The translations under genes and the position numbers were made by a program. Below the pieces are notes generated by a model, which was not told the origin of the DNA, ran no database searches, and worked only from the letters and a program-made list of their open reading frames with translations. A stretch of 10,239 bases of DNA from Gammaproteobacteria bacterium (lineage in GTDB: Bacteria > Pseudomonadota > Gammaproteobacteria > Steroidobacterales > SZUA-146): the NCBI GenBank assembly GCA_003228965.1, contig QIGP01000026.1:1-10239 (forward strand), written 5' to 3'. Shown piece after piece: positions 1 to 7,189 of this stretch. The first letter of the stretch is position 1. Each line of letters begins with the position of its first letter.

Positions 1-249
1 GCTGAGCGTGCAAACGGGTCGCCCCAGGCAACTCGACGCACTGTCATGCTTGTAGACTGGCAATATTGCTGCAGTTTCAAACTTTCAATGCTAAATGCCG
101 ACCTCGAAGACTGAAAAATCGACGGAGACGTTTTTCTGTGTGCCAATTCTGGCGGGCAAGGAAATATGGCCGTTTATGGACAGGCACTAACTAGCCTATA
201 GCACGCCGTCGGCATAGGAAATCGGAGCTGCCCCTGCTAGGCTCGCACC
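1..249. other. left-edge non-coding region upstream of the ABC exporter
   Basis: I see no convincing gene here. On the + strand a frame is open from the window edge to a TGA at about 112-114, but its translation resembles nothing I know. On the - strand an ATG at 47-45 opens a frame running off the left edge (MTVRRVAWGDPFARS); it has no Shine-Dalgarno sequence, so a divergent gene is possible but unproven. Just before the exporter start there is a broken inverted repeat: GCCTAT (194-199), GCCG-T-CGGC (205-213) and ATAGG (214-218), which could fold in the 5' leader. A TTGACA-like TGGACA at 177-182 has no -10 at usable spacing, so I do not call a promoter. Confidence 0.4.
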
Positions 250-2055
250 ATGCAAACAGGATCATCTTTTAACGCGCTAGGGCAACTCATCACCTACGCT
301 CGTAGCTTTCGCACACGCATTGGCCTGGCAACGTTGTGTTCGTTTGTAAATAAAATACTGGATGTGATGCCCGAGCTTCTAATTGGCGTTGCGATTGACG
401 TGGTTATTAGACAAGAAGATTCATTTCTTGCGGGATTTGGAATCAGCGACCCATTCAATCAACTGCTCGTTTTAGGCGGCGTTACCCTGCTTGTTTGGGC
501 AGGCGAATCGCTGTTTGAATACCTCTATCTGGTGTTGTGGCGAAACCTCGCCCAAGATTTACAACATCACCTGCGCCTCGATGCGTACAACCACGTCCAG
601 CACCTGGACCTTCAGTACTACGACCAAAGCTCAACCGGCAACCTGGTGTCGATACTCAATGACGATGTAAATCAGCTGGAGCGCTTTTTCAATGGCGGCG
701 CGAACAGTCTGATTCAAATATTGACAGCCGTGCTTATTGTCGGTGCAATTTTTTTCGTACTGTCGCCAAGAATTGCCGTCATTGCATTTAGCCCAATTCC
801 GATCATAATTCTCGGAGCGTTCTTCTTTCAACGTCGGGCCCAACCGCTCTATGCCAATGTACGAGAACGTGTCGGCCACCTCAGCGCGCGACTCGAAGCC
901 AACCTGGCTGGCATTCAAACAATCAAGAGCTTTACCACTGAAAAGTTTGAAAGCGACAACTTGAATCAAGACAGCCTGGAATACGTTTTAGCCAATCGGC
1001 GTGCGATTCGAGTAAGTTCAGCGTTCATACCAATTATCCGGATGGCCGTTCTGGCGGGTTTCCTGGCCACATTTTTACTCGGCGGATGGATGGCGCTCAA
1101 TGGCTCGTTACAGGTGGGTAGCTACGGCGCTCTGGTCTATCTGACGCAGCGTCTTCTATGGCCCCTAACCGGGCTTGCCGAGGTGGTTGATCTGTTTGAG
1201 CGCGCTATGGCCTCGTCCAATCGAATTCTTGGCCTGATCAATATTGAGACCCCGATACGCGACCAGGAAGACGCCATCACTATTGGTGACTCACAACACC
1301 ACGTGCACGGCCAAGTACAATTTAAGAACGTAAACTTCGCGTATCGCCCCGACCTTCCAGTACTTCAAAACTTGAGCCTCGACGTTGCCGCTGGTACTAC
1401 CGTTGCCTTTGTAGGACCAACCGGCTCTGGCAAGAGTACGCTGGTGAAACTCCTACTACGCTTCTATCATCCCGATTCCGGTTCTATTCATTTTGATGGC
1501 CAAGACATCAAGGGCATCAAACTCGACAGCTTGCGTCGTCATATTGGGCTAGTCGCTCAGGACAGCTACTTGTTCCCGGGAACCATTGCCGACAATATCG
1601 CTTACGGCGTTGCAACCGCAGACCCCACCAAACTTGAGCACGCGGCCCGCACCGCAGGCGCTCTGGAATTTATAGAACGAATGCCCGAAGGCATGGATAC
1701 ACCCGTAGGAGAACGAGGCCAACTACTGTCAGGTGGACAGCGCCAACGACTGGCGATTGCCCGGGCTTTATATAAAGACGCGCCTATCCTGATACTGGAC
1801 GAAGCAACGTCCGCCGTGGACAACGAAACCGAGGCCGCTATTCAGCGTTCGCTACAAGCCATATCCAAAGACCGAACTACATTGATCGTTGCCCACAGAC
1901 TGTCAACCATTGTCCACGCGCACTGCATTTATGTCATGGATCAGGGTAATATTATCGATGCCGGTACTCATAACGACCTAATTCAGCGTGCTGGACTGTA
2001 CCGCTCTTTATGGCAAGTACAAACAGGATTGACGAACAGTACGTCGCCGGAGTGA
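250..2055 (+). CDS. ABC exporter half-transporter, fused permease and ATPase (MsbA/MdlB-like)
   Basis: This is an inner-membrane exporter half-molecule that would work as a homodimer or heterodimer, using ATP to move a substrate, often a lipid, peptide or drug, out of the cytoplasm. Residues about 20-315 form the six-helix permease domain, with clear hydrophobic runs near 70-95, 150-194 and 255-280. Residues about 355-595 form the nucleotide-binding domain, and every motif is intact: A-loop Tyr365, Walker A GPTGSGKST (389-397), Q-loop Gln437, signature LSGGQ (493-497), Walker B ILILDE (513-518) and H-loop His549. At 601 residues it is full length for type IV exporters. The start is weakly supported: only TAGG lies about 8 bases before ATG, but this start keeps the first membrane helix whole. 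The GST-fold gene follows within about 50 bases, so the two are probably co-transcribed. The substrate cannot be read from sequence. Confidence 0.93.
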   Translation: MQTGSSFNALGQLITYARSFRTRIGLATLCSFVNKILDVMPELLIGVAIDVVIRQEDSFLAGFGISDPFNQLLVLGGVTLLVWAGESLFEYLYLVLWRNLAQDLQHHLRLDAYNHVQHLDLQYYDQSSTGNLVSILNDDVNQLERFFNGGANSLIQILTAVLIVGAIFFVLSPRIAVIAFSPIPIIILGAFFFQRRAQPLYANVRERVGHLSARLEANLAGIQTIKSFTTEKFESDNLNQDSLEYVLANRRAIRVSSAFIPIIRMAVLAGFLATFLLGGWMALNGSLQVGSYGALVYLTQRLLWPLTGLAEVVDLFERAMASSNRILGLINIETPIRDQEDAITIGDSQHHVHGQVQFKNVNFAYRPDLPVLQNLSLDVAAGTTVAFVGPTGSGKSTLVKLLLRFYHPDSGSIHFDGQDIKGIKLDSLRRHIGLVAQDSYLFPGTIADNIAYGVATADPTKLEHAARTAGALEFIERMPEGMDTPVGERGQLLSGGQRQRLAIARALYKDAPILILDEATSAVDNETEAAIQRSLQAISKDRTTLIVAHRLSTIVHAHCIYVMDQGNIIDAGTHNDLIQRAGLYRSLWQVQTGLTNSTSPE

Positions 2056-2105
2056 AAAGGATACGCCGGGCCTGAAGAAAAATGGCGCAAAACGAGGGGA
2101 TTCAC

Positions 2106-2822
2106 ATGCTCAAGCTTTTTCAATACGAACCTAAATACGGGCTACCCAATGTCAGCCCCTTTTGCATGAAAGTAGAAACGTACTTGCGTATGGCCAAAAT
2201 CCCTTACGCCATGCAATTTATCAAAGACCCGCGCAAAGCCCCAAAAACAAAGCTTCCGTACATAGTCGACAAAGGCGAGACAATCGCCGACTCCAGCTTT
2301 ATTGTGGAATACCTTGAAAAAACTTACAACGTGCAACTTGATCGCGATTTGAGCAGTGAAAAAGCCGCAATTGCTCGCCTGGTTACCGGGGCTTTGGAAG
2401 AACGACTCTATTTTGCTTTGGTCTATAGTCGATGGGCAGACGACACCAACTGGCCAGAAATCAAAAACACGTGGTTTGGCGACCTGCCTCCAATCGTACG
2501 CAGCTTCTTACCCAACATAGTCCGCAAAGGCGTCGTTAAATCTCTCGCAGGACAAGGCATTGAACTGCACAAGCCTGAGGAGATTTACCACATCGGAGTT
2601 CGCGATATACAAGCCCTGGTCGACCTCATTGGCGATCAAAAGTATCTCCTTTGTAACTCACCAACTTCAGTAGACGCCGTCGCTTTTTCTTTTGTGGCCA
2701 ATCTCTTGCACACGCCCTTTCCGAACCCAATGAAAGATTTCGCATTGGAGCAACACGTGCTCACCGACTACTGTAGGCGCATGGGCAAGAGTTTTTATCC
2801 CGAGTACGCGGTGTTTCAATAG
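2106..2822 (+). CDS. glutathione S-transferase-fold protein, metaxin/Tom37/Fax-like
   Basis: This is a cytosolic thioredoxin-plus-helical-bundle protein of the GST superfamily. From the start chosen here it has 238 residues. The N-terminal half (about 1-75) is thioredoxin-like: SPFC at 17-20 sits where GSTs carry their Ser/Cys active site, KLPYIVD (49-55) contains the expected cis-proline, and ADSS (61-64) matches the glutathione gamma-glutamyl-binding loop. The C-terminal half is helical, with a SVDAVAFSFVANLL segment (188-201) typical of the Fax/metaxin C-terminal domain. An in-frame ATG at 2082 would add eight residues. I prefer 2106 because AGGGGA (2095-2100) lies 5 bases before it, while 2082 has only a weak purine run. 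The gene follows the ABC exporter with no room for a strong promoter. Many bacterial members have no known substrate, so conjugating activity is inferred. Confidence 0.82.
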   Translation: MLKLFQYEPKYGLPNVSPFCMKVETYLRMAKIPYAMQFIKDPRKAPKTKLPYIVDKGETIADSSFIVEYLEKTYNVQLDRDLSSEKAAIARLVTGALEERLYFALVYSRWADDTNWPEIKNTWFGDLPPIVRSFLPNIVRKGVVKSLAGQGIELHKPEEIYHIGVRDIQALVDLIGDQKYLLCNSPTSVDAVAFSFVANLLHTPFPNPMKDFALEQHVLTDYCRRMGKSFYPEYAVFQ

Positions 2823-3086
2823 ACAGTTCCAAGCGACCCTCAACTGACCGCCTAACCACAAGCCGGCATGGGCAAAGTCTCCACATGACTTCAACACCAG
2901 TAATTTAGTCCCACTACCCACACAGGTTCTGGCGTCGCCACCACATAAAAAATTGACTGGCTTTACATAATTTCACGAACGAACACGGGAACTGTGAGCC
3001 TACTCACACCGCACTATAACCATTTGACGTAATGTTTTGATCTGATCCGCGGGCACCTGCTTGCCACGCCGAAACTACGTGAAATC
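2823..3086 (+). promoter_or_regulatory. intergenic control region before the MscS/cNMP channel gene
   Basis: This 264-base gap has no coding potential that I can see. No classical terminator with a T-run follows the GST-fold gene; a small GC hairpin near 2930-2940 is followed by an A-rich stretch, which does not suit a + strand terminator. The right half holds a CRP-like operator (2993-3008), a candidate -10 TAATGT (3030-3035) and an alternative -10 TATAAC (3015-3020). TTGACT (2953-2958) and TTGACG (3024-3029) resemble -35 boxes but have no -10 at 16-18 bases. There is no clear Shine-Dalgarno sequence before the ATG at 3087. Confidence 0.5.
2993..3008 (+). promoter_or_regulatory. CRP-like operator, exact TGTGA-N6-TCACA
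   Basis: The sequence TGTGAGCCTACTCACA is a perfect 6-bp inverted repeat and matches all ten conserved positions of the E. coli CRP half-sites. Its centre is at 3000.5. A class II CRP promoter, with the operator at -41.5, would place the -10 hexamer at 3030-3035; that hexamer reads TAATGT, keeping the important T1, A2 and T6, with transcription starting near 3042. The alternative -10 TATAAC (3015-3020) would place the operator across the -35 region and favour repression. The operator match is direct; binding by CRP is inferred. Confidence 0.6.
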
Positions 3087-4541
3087 ATGGCTAACAAAGA
3101 CCAAAACAAATCGAACTACCTGCTTGCCCCAACGTTTATGGTTGTGGGCCTGTTTTTCATACGCGACAACGCCAACCTGCTCAGTCAGCAGATTGCTCTA
3201 CTAGGCATTAACCTCGACTCGTCCATCGTAGCCAAAGTCTTTGGGATGGCTCTTTGGACGGCTGGCGCCATCCTGCTCAGCCGCTCAATACTCGCCCTTT
3301 TTCTGAACCCGTACAGTCGCCGCCGCACCGGTCAGGACGCACCAGACATTCTTGTTAACTGCATCTATGCATGCGTCTTTATTTTGGCCGGATTCACGTC
3401 GGTTCACTACGTGCTGGAAAGGCCGGTTGGCGCGCTCATGGCTACTTCGGGCCTTGTCACGTTGATTATCGGCCTGGCCATACGCGACATGATTGCCGAC
3501 TTCTTTTCCGGTCTGGCCATTAATTTTGAGCGACCTTACTCCATTGGGGACTGGATTGAACTTGAGCCGGGTCTCGTTGGCAAAGTCACCGAACTCAATT
3601 GGCGCTCTACTCGGCTTGTAACACAATCGCAACGCACTGTGATTGTTCCGAACAACAACTTCGCGGCCCGCCAGTTTGTAAACTACAGCCTGCCGAAACG
3701 CAGCTACCGCGAGTCCCTGGACATTACACTGAACTACACGGCCGATCCCGCACGCATTGAAAACATTTTGCAGTCGGCAATTAGCGCAACTACCGGACTT
3801 GTACCCGGAGCCGACCACAACGTACGTATTCAAAACTTCACGGAGCGTGGCGTCGAATATCAGATTCGATTCTGGATTGATGATTTGGCGTTGAAAGTCG
3901 GCCTTCGGCATAAGCTTGCGGCCAACGTTCTCAAGTACCTGAGCCAGGCTGGTATACCTATTCCGTACCAGCAACAGGAAATTCTAATCACACGCGACCG
4001 AAGAGCTCGCCAGGAGCGTCGCATCGATGCCAAACGACTGCTCTCCCGAATCGACTGGCTCGAGCCGTTGCAGCAGCACGAACTGGAACAACTCGCCGAA
4101 GTGGCTAAACCGCACGACTTTCCAAAAGGGACCATAATTTTCAACGAAGGAGAAGATGGCGACAGCCTCTACCTGGTTGTGGAAGGCATTGCCAACGTTC
4201 GCACCGGCACAAACGGGGAGTCACAAATGGTGGGTAAGATCGAACCAGGACAGGCTCTTGGAGAAATGTCTGTACTTACAGGAGCGCCCAGACGTGCTTC
4301 AGTGACCGCGGAAACCGACGTGCATGCCTTATCAATACATCGTGAAGACCTCGAGCCGATTTTGCGAGCACGGCCAGAAATAGCTCAGGAACTCGGGAAC
4401 ATGATGGCTGCACGAATAGTGGCCATGAACGCCCGTCAAAATGCGAACAATCACGACCAGACGCTGGCCGACGATCGATCACTCGCTCAGCAATTGGCGA
4501 ACAAAATTAGTCTGTTTTTCGGAATCGGTACCACTCATTGA
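3087..4541 (+). CDS. MscS-family channel with C-terminal cyclic-nucleotide-binding domain (bCNG-like)
   Basis: This is an inner-membrane channel of the small-conductance mechanosensitive family fused to a cNMP sensor. Hydrophobic segments lie near 11-31, 47-72, 88-107 and 114-145. The last, rich in Gly and Ala, leads into NFERPYSIGDWIE (146-158), which corresponds to the MscS pore helix and the start of its beta domain. The MscS cytosolic vestibule spans about 150-300. Residues about 322-447 are a CAP-type cNMP domain with a phosphate-binding cassette GEMSVLTGAPRRASV (392-406): Glu393 and Arg402 occupy the positions that contact the ribose and phosphate in PKA and CNG domains. Fusions of this layout are known as bCNG channels, several of which respond to cAMP more than to tension. 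The 484-residue length fits. The ATG has no good ribosome site. A CRP-like operator lies upstream, and the gene ends 24 bases from the convergent transporter gene with no visible terminator between them. Confidence 0.92.
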   Translation: MANKDQNKSNYLLAPTFMVVGLFFIRDNANLLSQQIALLGINLDSSIVAKVFGMALWTAGAILLSRSILALFLNPYSRRRTGQDAPDILVNCIYACVFILAGFTSVHYVLERPVGALMATSGLVTLIIGLAIRDMIADFFSGLAINFERPYSIGDWIELEPGLVGKVTELNWRSTRLVTQSQRTVIVPNNNFAARQFVNYSLPKRSYRESLDITLNYTADPARIENILQSAISATTGLVPGADHNVRIQNFTERGVEYQIRFWIDDLALKVGLRHKLAANVLKYLSQAGIPIPYQQQEILITRDRRARQERRIDAKRLLSRIDWLEPLQQHELEQLAEVAKPHDFPKGTIIFNEGEDGDSLYLVVEGIANVRTGTNGESQMVGKIEPGQALGEMSVLTGAPRRASVTAETDVHALSIHREDLEPILRARPEIAQELGNMMAARIVAMNARQNANNHDQTLADDRSLAQQLANKISLFFGIGTTH

Positions 4542-4565
4542 CCCATGAAACAGGACGGCATGGAA

Positions 4566-5939
4566 CTACGACCGAGTCAGGGCCTCACCTTCGGTTGCTA
4601 ATTCGGAACGCCGATCAAACTCTCGTCCGACGTTGATTGCCACTGCGGCAAGCGCAATTAACAGAGCGACCGTCACGGCTGTTATGCCCCCAATGCTTAA
4701 ACCGAAAAACTTAAGCGCCGTGAATGACCACCCACCAATCAAGTCTCCTCCGCGTACGACAGAAGTATCTATGAAGTTCTTACTCTTATATTTTTTCTCT
4801 CGGCTAACAGCGCTAAACAGCATGTCGTAGCAAGGCTTCATGGTTCCAAATTGACTCGCCCTGAGCACTATCTGAGCCACGGCAATGGTGAGCACAGCAG
4901 GCCAAATACCGAGTATCACGACACCTACAACCACGGCCGCAATAGTTCCAGTGTACGTTCCACTTACGCCGAATCGACGAACCAACCAGCTAGTGACGAA
5001 AAACTGAAACACTAAAGCGGCAATGTTGATAAACAGATTGATACGGGCAAAAAACTGGGTACGCAAAAGGGAATCGCTTAGAAATTCTGCAACCAGATTT
5101 TGCTGAATAAAATACAGCATCGACGCAATAAGGGTGTATAGCAAAGAAATGACAGCGATCTTGGAAAGATAGGGAGAACTTCCAAGAGCTGTTACGCCCG
5201 CAAGAATTCCGCCCTGCCTTTCTTCTACATCCGTTATAGATTCACGGTTTGATATCTCTGCATTGAGCGCACGCCGATCATCGCCGTAGCGTAGCAGCCT
5301 GGCCGCGCACACGGCGACAACTACCAGCAAGACTGCGGCCAACATCAACAAACTACGAATACCGATTTCGGTAACAAATTGCCCCGTCACCCAGCTACCA
5401 GAAATTCCGCCCAGGCTTCCTGCTGCCGCGACAGGTGCGAACAAAGAGCGCGCCTTCTTAAGTGGATACACGTCCGCCATCAGGCTCCAAAACACAGACA
5501 CGGCAAACATGTTAAATACGCTGAGCCAAATGAAAAACGTTCGCGCCACCCAAGGCGACATGAGCGCCTCGGCAAACATCACGTAGAAGAGTAAAAGATT
5601 CGACGCGAAAAACAGATAAATTGAGAGCACTAACGTTTTACGGCGAAGTATATTCTTGAGCCAACCGAACAGAGGCACAATAAGCAGCATGACAACAAAG
5701 GTGCCTGTCCACAGCCACTGGAGCTTATCGACTCCCTGAAGTATCCCGACTTCTTCGCGCACAGGTCGCAACAAATAGTACGCAAACAGCAGACAATAAA
5801 AGTATAGAAAAGCTACCTGAAACTGCGGGTGCTTGAGCGCCTGCAACAGTTCTGACCATGGGTGCGTGTTTTCATCATCTGTATGCGACGGTGGCGCGTG
5901 GGGGCCGGTAGGCTCATCTTTATTGTTGGACGCTGTCAT
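4566..5939 (-). CDS. ATP/ADP-translocase-like (NTP/NDP exchange type) MFS-fold transporter
   Basis: This is a polytopic inner-membrane carrier of 457 residues with roughly ten to twelve hydrophobic segments after a hydrophilic N-terminal tail of about 38 residues. Two stretches point to the ATP:ADP antiporter-like branch rather than a generic MFS sugar or drug carrier. One is YYLLRPVREEVG (54-65) at the end of the first helix. The other is EKKYKSKNFIDTSVVRGGD (381-399), a basic stretch followed by the D-x-x-x-x-RGGD pattern typical of nucleotide translocases. Characterised relatives in obligate intracellular bacteria exchange host ATP for ADP; free-living bacteria also carry members whose substrate is not established, so nucleotide transport here is inferred. 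GGAGG stands 9 bases before the ATG. The gene is last in the - strand cluster, 94 bases after the permease gene. Confidence 0.82.
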   Translation of the reverse strand: MTASNNKDEPTGPHAPPSHTDDENTHPWSELLQALKHPQFQVAFLYFYCLLFAYYLLRPVREEVGILQGVDKLQWLWTGTFVVMLLIVPLFGWLKNILRRKTLVLSIYLFFASNLLLFYVMFAEALMSPWVARTFFIWLSVFNMFAVSVFWSLMADVYPLKKARSLFAPVAAAGSLGGISGSWVTGQFVTEIGIRSLLMLAAVLLVVVAVCAARLLRYGDDRRALNAEISNRESITDVEERQGGILAGVTALGSSPYLSKIAVISLLYTLIASMLYFIQQNLVAEFLSDSLLRTQFFARINLFINIAALVFQFFVTSWLVRRFGVSGTYTGTIAAVVVGVVILGIWPAVLTIAVAQIVLRASQFGTMKPCYDMLFSAVSREKKYKSKNFIDTSVVRGGDLIGGWSFTALKFFGLSIGGITAVTVALLIALAAVAINVGREFDRRSELATEGEALTRS

Positions 5940-6033
5940 TTAGCCAGGCCTCCGAAAACATCATGTACAAATTGGTCTAAACTGACCGTAAGTAGATACG
6001 TCTGACAAGGCCATGTGATGGGTACGGATAAGT

Positions 6034-7125
6034 TTAAGTTTCAGCAATTTCTACTGCCTCATCGGAACTGACCAAGGGCTCGTGCTCTCTTGGCCAGGCG
6101 CGTAAAATGGCCTGTACAACGGTGGCAAACGGGATGGCAAAAAACAGGCCCCAGAATCCCCAGATGCCGCCGAAAAACAGGATGGCGACGATAATGGCGA
6201 CGGGATGCAGGTCAACCACTTCACTAAACAAGAAAGGTACCAGCACGTTGCCGTCTAACCCCTGAAGCACTCCGTACGCAATAAACACCTTGGCAAGATC
6301 GGCGCCCCAGCCGAATTGAAAGAACGCAACGGCGCACACCGGTACCGTGACCGCAGCCGCGCCGATGTAGGGAATCAGTACAGATACGCCGGTCAGAACC
6401 GCAAGCAATTCGGCGTATTCCAGCCCCAGAAATCTAAACACCAGATAAGCCGCGCCGCCCACGATGAATATTTCCCATACTTTACCGCGGATGTAGTTGC
6501 CAATTTGGTCGTTAACCTCGATCCAGACCTTGCCCGCGAGTTCGTGATTTTCAGGAAGTAAGAGGCTAAACCAGTTCATGATTTTCTCGCGATCGCGAAT
6601 CATGAAAAACACCAGCAATGGCACGAGCACAAAGTACAGCATGACTTCGAAAAACGTCACTATGGAGGTTAACGAGAAACCGACTATGCCTTGCCCGCCT
6701 TCTATGAGGGCTGCGCCTAAATTGGTCATGACACCGGAGATCTGCTCTTCGGTAACGTATTCGGGATATTTACCTTGCAGCTGAATAATCAGCTCTTGAG
6801 CCGAATTAAGAATAACCGGCGTTTGCTTTATCAGCTGAGAGGCCTGTCGAGCCAGGCTCGGAAACAAGCCGAAAACGATAACGAAAACAACCAGCAGAAA
6901 CAACACAAAAGCAAACAGCGTGGCCAGTAAATGATTGCAGCCTAGCTTCTCAAGTTTATTCACAAAGCCTTGCATCAGGTACGCAATGACGACGGCCGCA
7001 AACACAGGACCGAGATAGGCGCCAAAGAAGAAAACAAGTGCGCCGAGCCCTAATAGAGCAAGAACGAGAAAAACAACTTGGGGGTTGTCGAACTGGCGGC
7101 GAAACCACAGCGTCAGCTGATTCAT
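6034..7125 (-). CDS. perM: AI-2E family permease, PerM-like
   Basis: This inner-membrane protein of 363 residues belongs to the AI-2E transporter family (TqsA/PerM). It has hydrophobic segments near 17-37, 39-55, 67-90, 150-176, 217-233, 240-270 and 303-342. Features typical of the family are QIGNYIRGKVWE (207-218), VLIPYIGAAAVTVPV (249-263) and LDGNVLVP (290-297), followed by LHP (306-308) and a GGIWGFWGLFFAIP segment (319-332). The C-terminal half closely recalls E. coli PerM. Although the family is named for autoinducer-2 export by TqsA, other members are Na+/H+ antiporters or unassigned, so no substrate is claimed. The ribosome site is poor (GGA 5 bases before the ATG). The upstream gap holds a candidate promoter and a perfect inverted repeat. 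Confidence 0.9.
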   Translation of the reverse strand: MNQLTLWFRRQFDNPQVVFLVLALLGLGALVFFFGAYLGPVFAAVVIAYLMQGFVNKLEKLGCNHLLATLFAFVLFLLVVFVIVFGLFPSLARQASQLIKQTPVILNSAQELIIQLQGKYPEYVTEEQISGVMTNLGAALIEGGQGIVGFSLTSIVTFFEVMLYFVLVPLLVFFMIRDREKIMNWFSLLLPENHELAGKVWIEVNDQIGNYIRGKVWEIFIVGGAAYLVFRFLGLEYAELLAVLTGVSVLIPYIGAAAVTVPVCAVAFFQFGWGADLAKVFIAYGVLQGLDGNVLVPFLFSEVVDLHPVAIIVAILFFGGIWGFWGLFFAIPFATVVQAILRAWPREHEPLVSSDEAVEIAET

Positions 7126-7133
7126 AAGGGTCC

Positions 7134-7151
7134 GATAATGCGATGATTATC
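7134..7151. repeat. perfect inverted repeat GATAAT-N6-ATTATC before perM
   Basis: Arms GATAAT (7134-7139) and ATTATC (7146-7151) are exact reverse complements around the 6-base spacer GCGATG. The repeat lies 9 bases upstream of the perM start codon and just downstream of the predicted -10, so it would cover the transcription start or the 5' end of the leader. It could be a repressor operator or a weak A/T-rich leader hairpin next to the ribosome site. Confidence 0.45.
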
Positions 7152-7156
7152 TCGAA

Positions 7157-7184
7157 ATCATACGTTAATCAACGCAGGATACAA
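7157..7184 (-). promoter_or_regulatory. candidate sigma-70 promoter for perM
   Basis: On the - strand, TTGTAT (7184-7179) is separated by 16 bases from TATGAT (7162-7157). The -10 matches the consensus at five of six positions; the -35 keeps only the TTG core. Transcription would begin near 7150, about 25 bases before the perM start, inside the inverted repeat. It lies fully within the 64-base gap after the GGDEF/EAL gene, which suggests perM can be transcribed on its own. Confidence 0.4.
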
Positions 7185-7189
7185 TCACT

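Noticed and set aside
1..47. Possible divergent gene starting MTVRRVAWGDP on the - strand
   Set aside because: Only about 15 codons are visible, there is no Shine-Dalgarno sequence, and the residues match no family I can name.
2925..2950. GC-rich hairpin as terminator of the exporter operon
   Set aside because: The stem is short and is followed by A residues on the + strand, not T residues.
2953..2971. TTGACT followed by CATAAT as a promoter
   Set aside because: The spacing between the hexamers is only 7 bases, far too short for sigma-70.
3285..3974. A long antisense frame of 229 codons on the - strand
   Set aside because: It lies wholly opposite the channel gene, whose protein has strong family motifs; the antisense translation has no recognisable domain and no ribosome site was seen.
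4542..4565. A bidirectional terminator between the convergent channel and transporter genes
   Set aside because: The 24-base gap and its flanks contain no stem-loop with flanking A and T runs that I can find.
6003..6008. TTGTCA as the -35 of a promoter for the translocase-like gene
   Set aside because: No acceptable -10 hexamer lies 16-18 bases downstream on the - strand.
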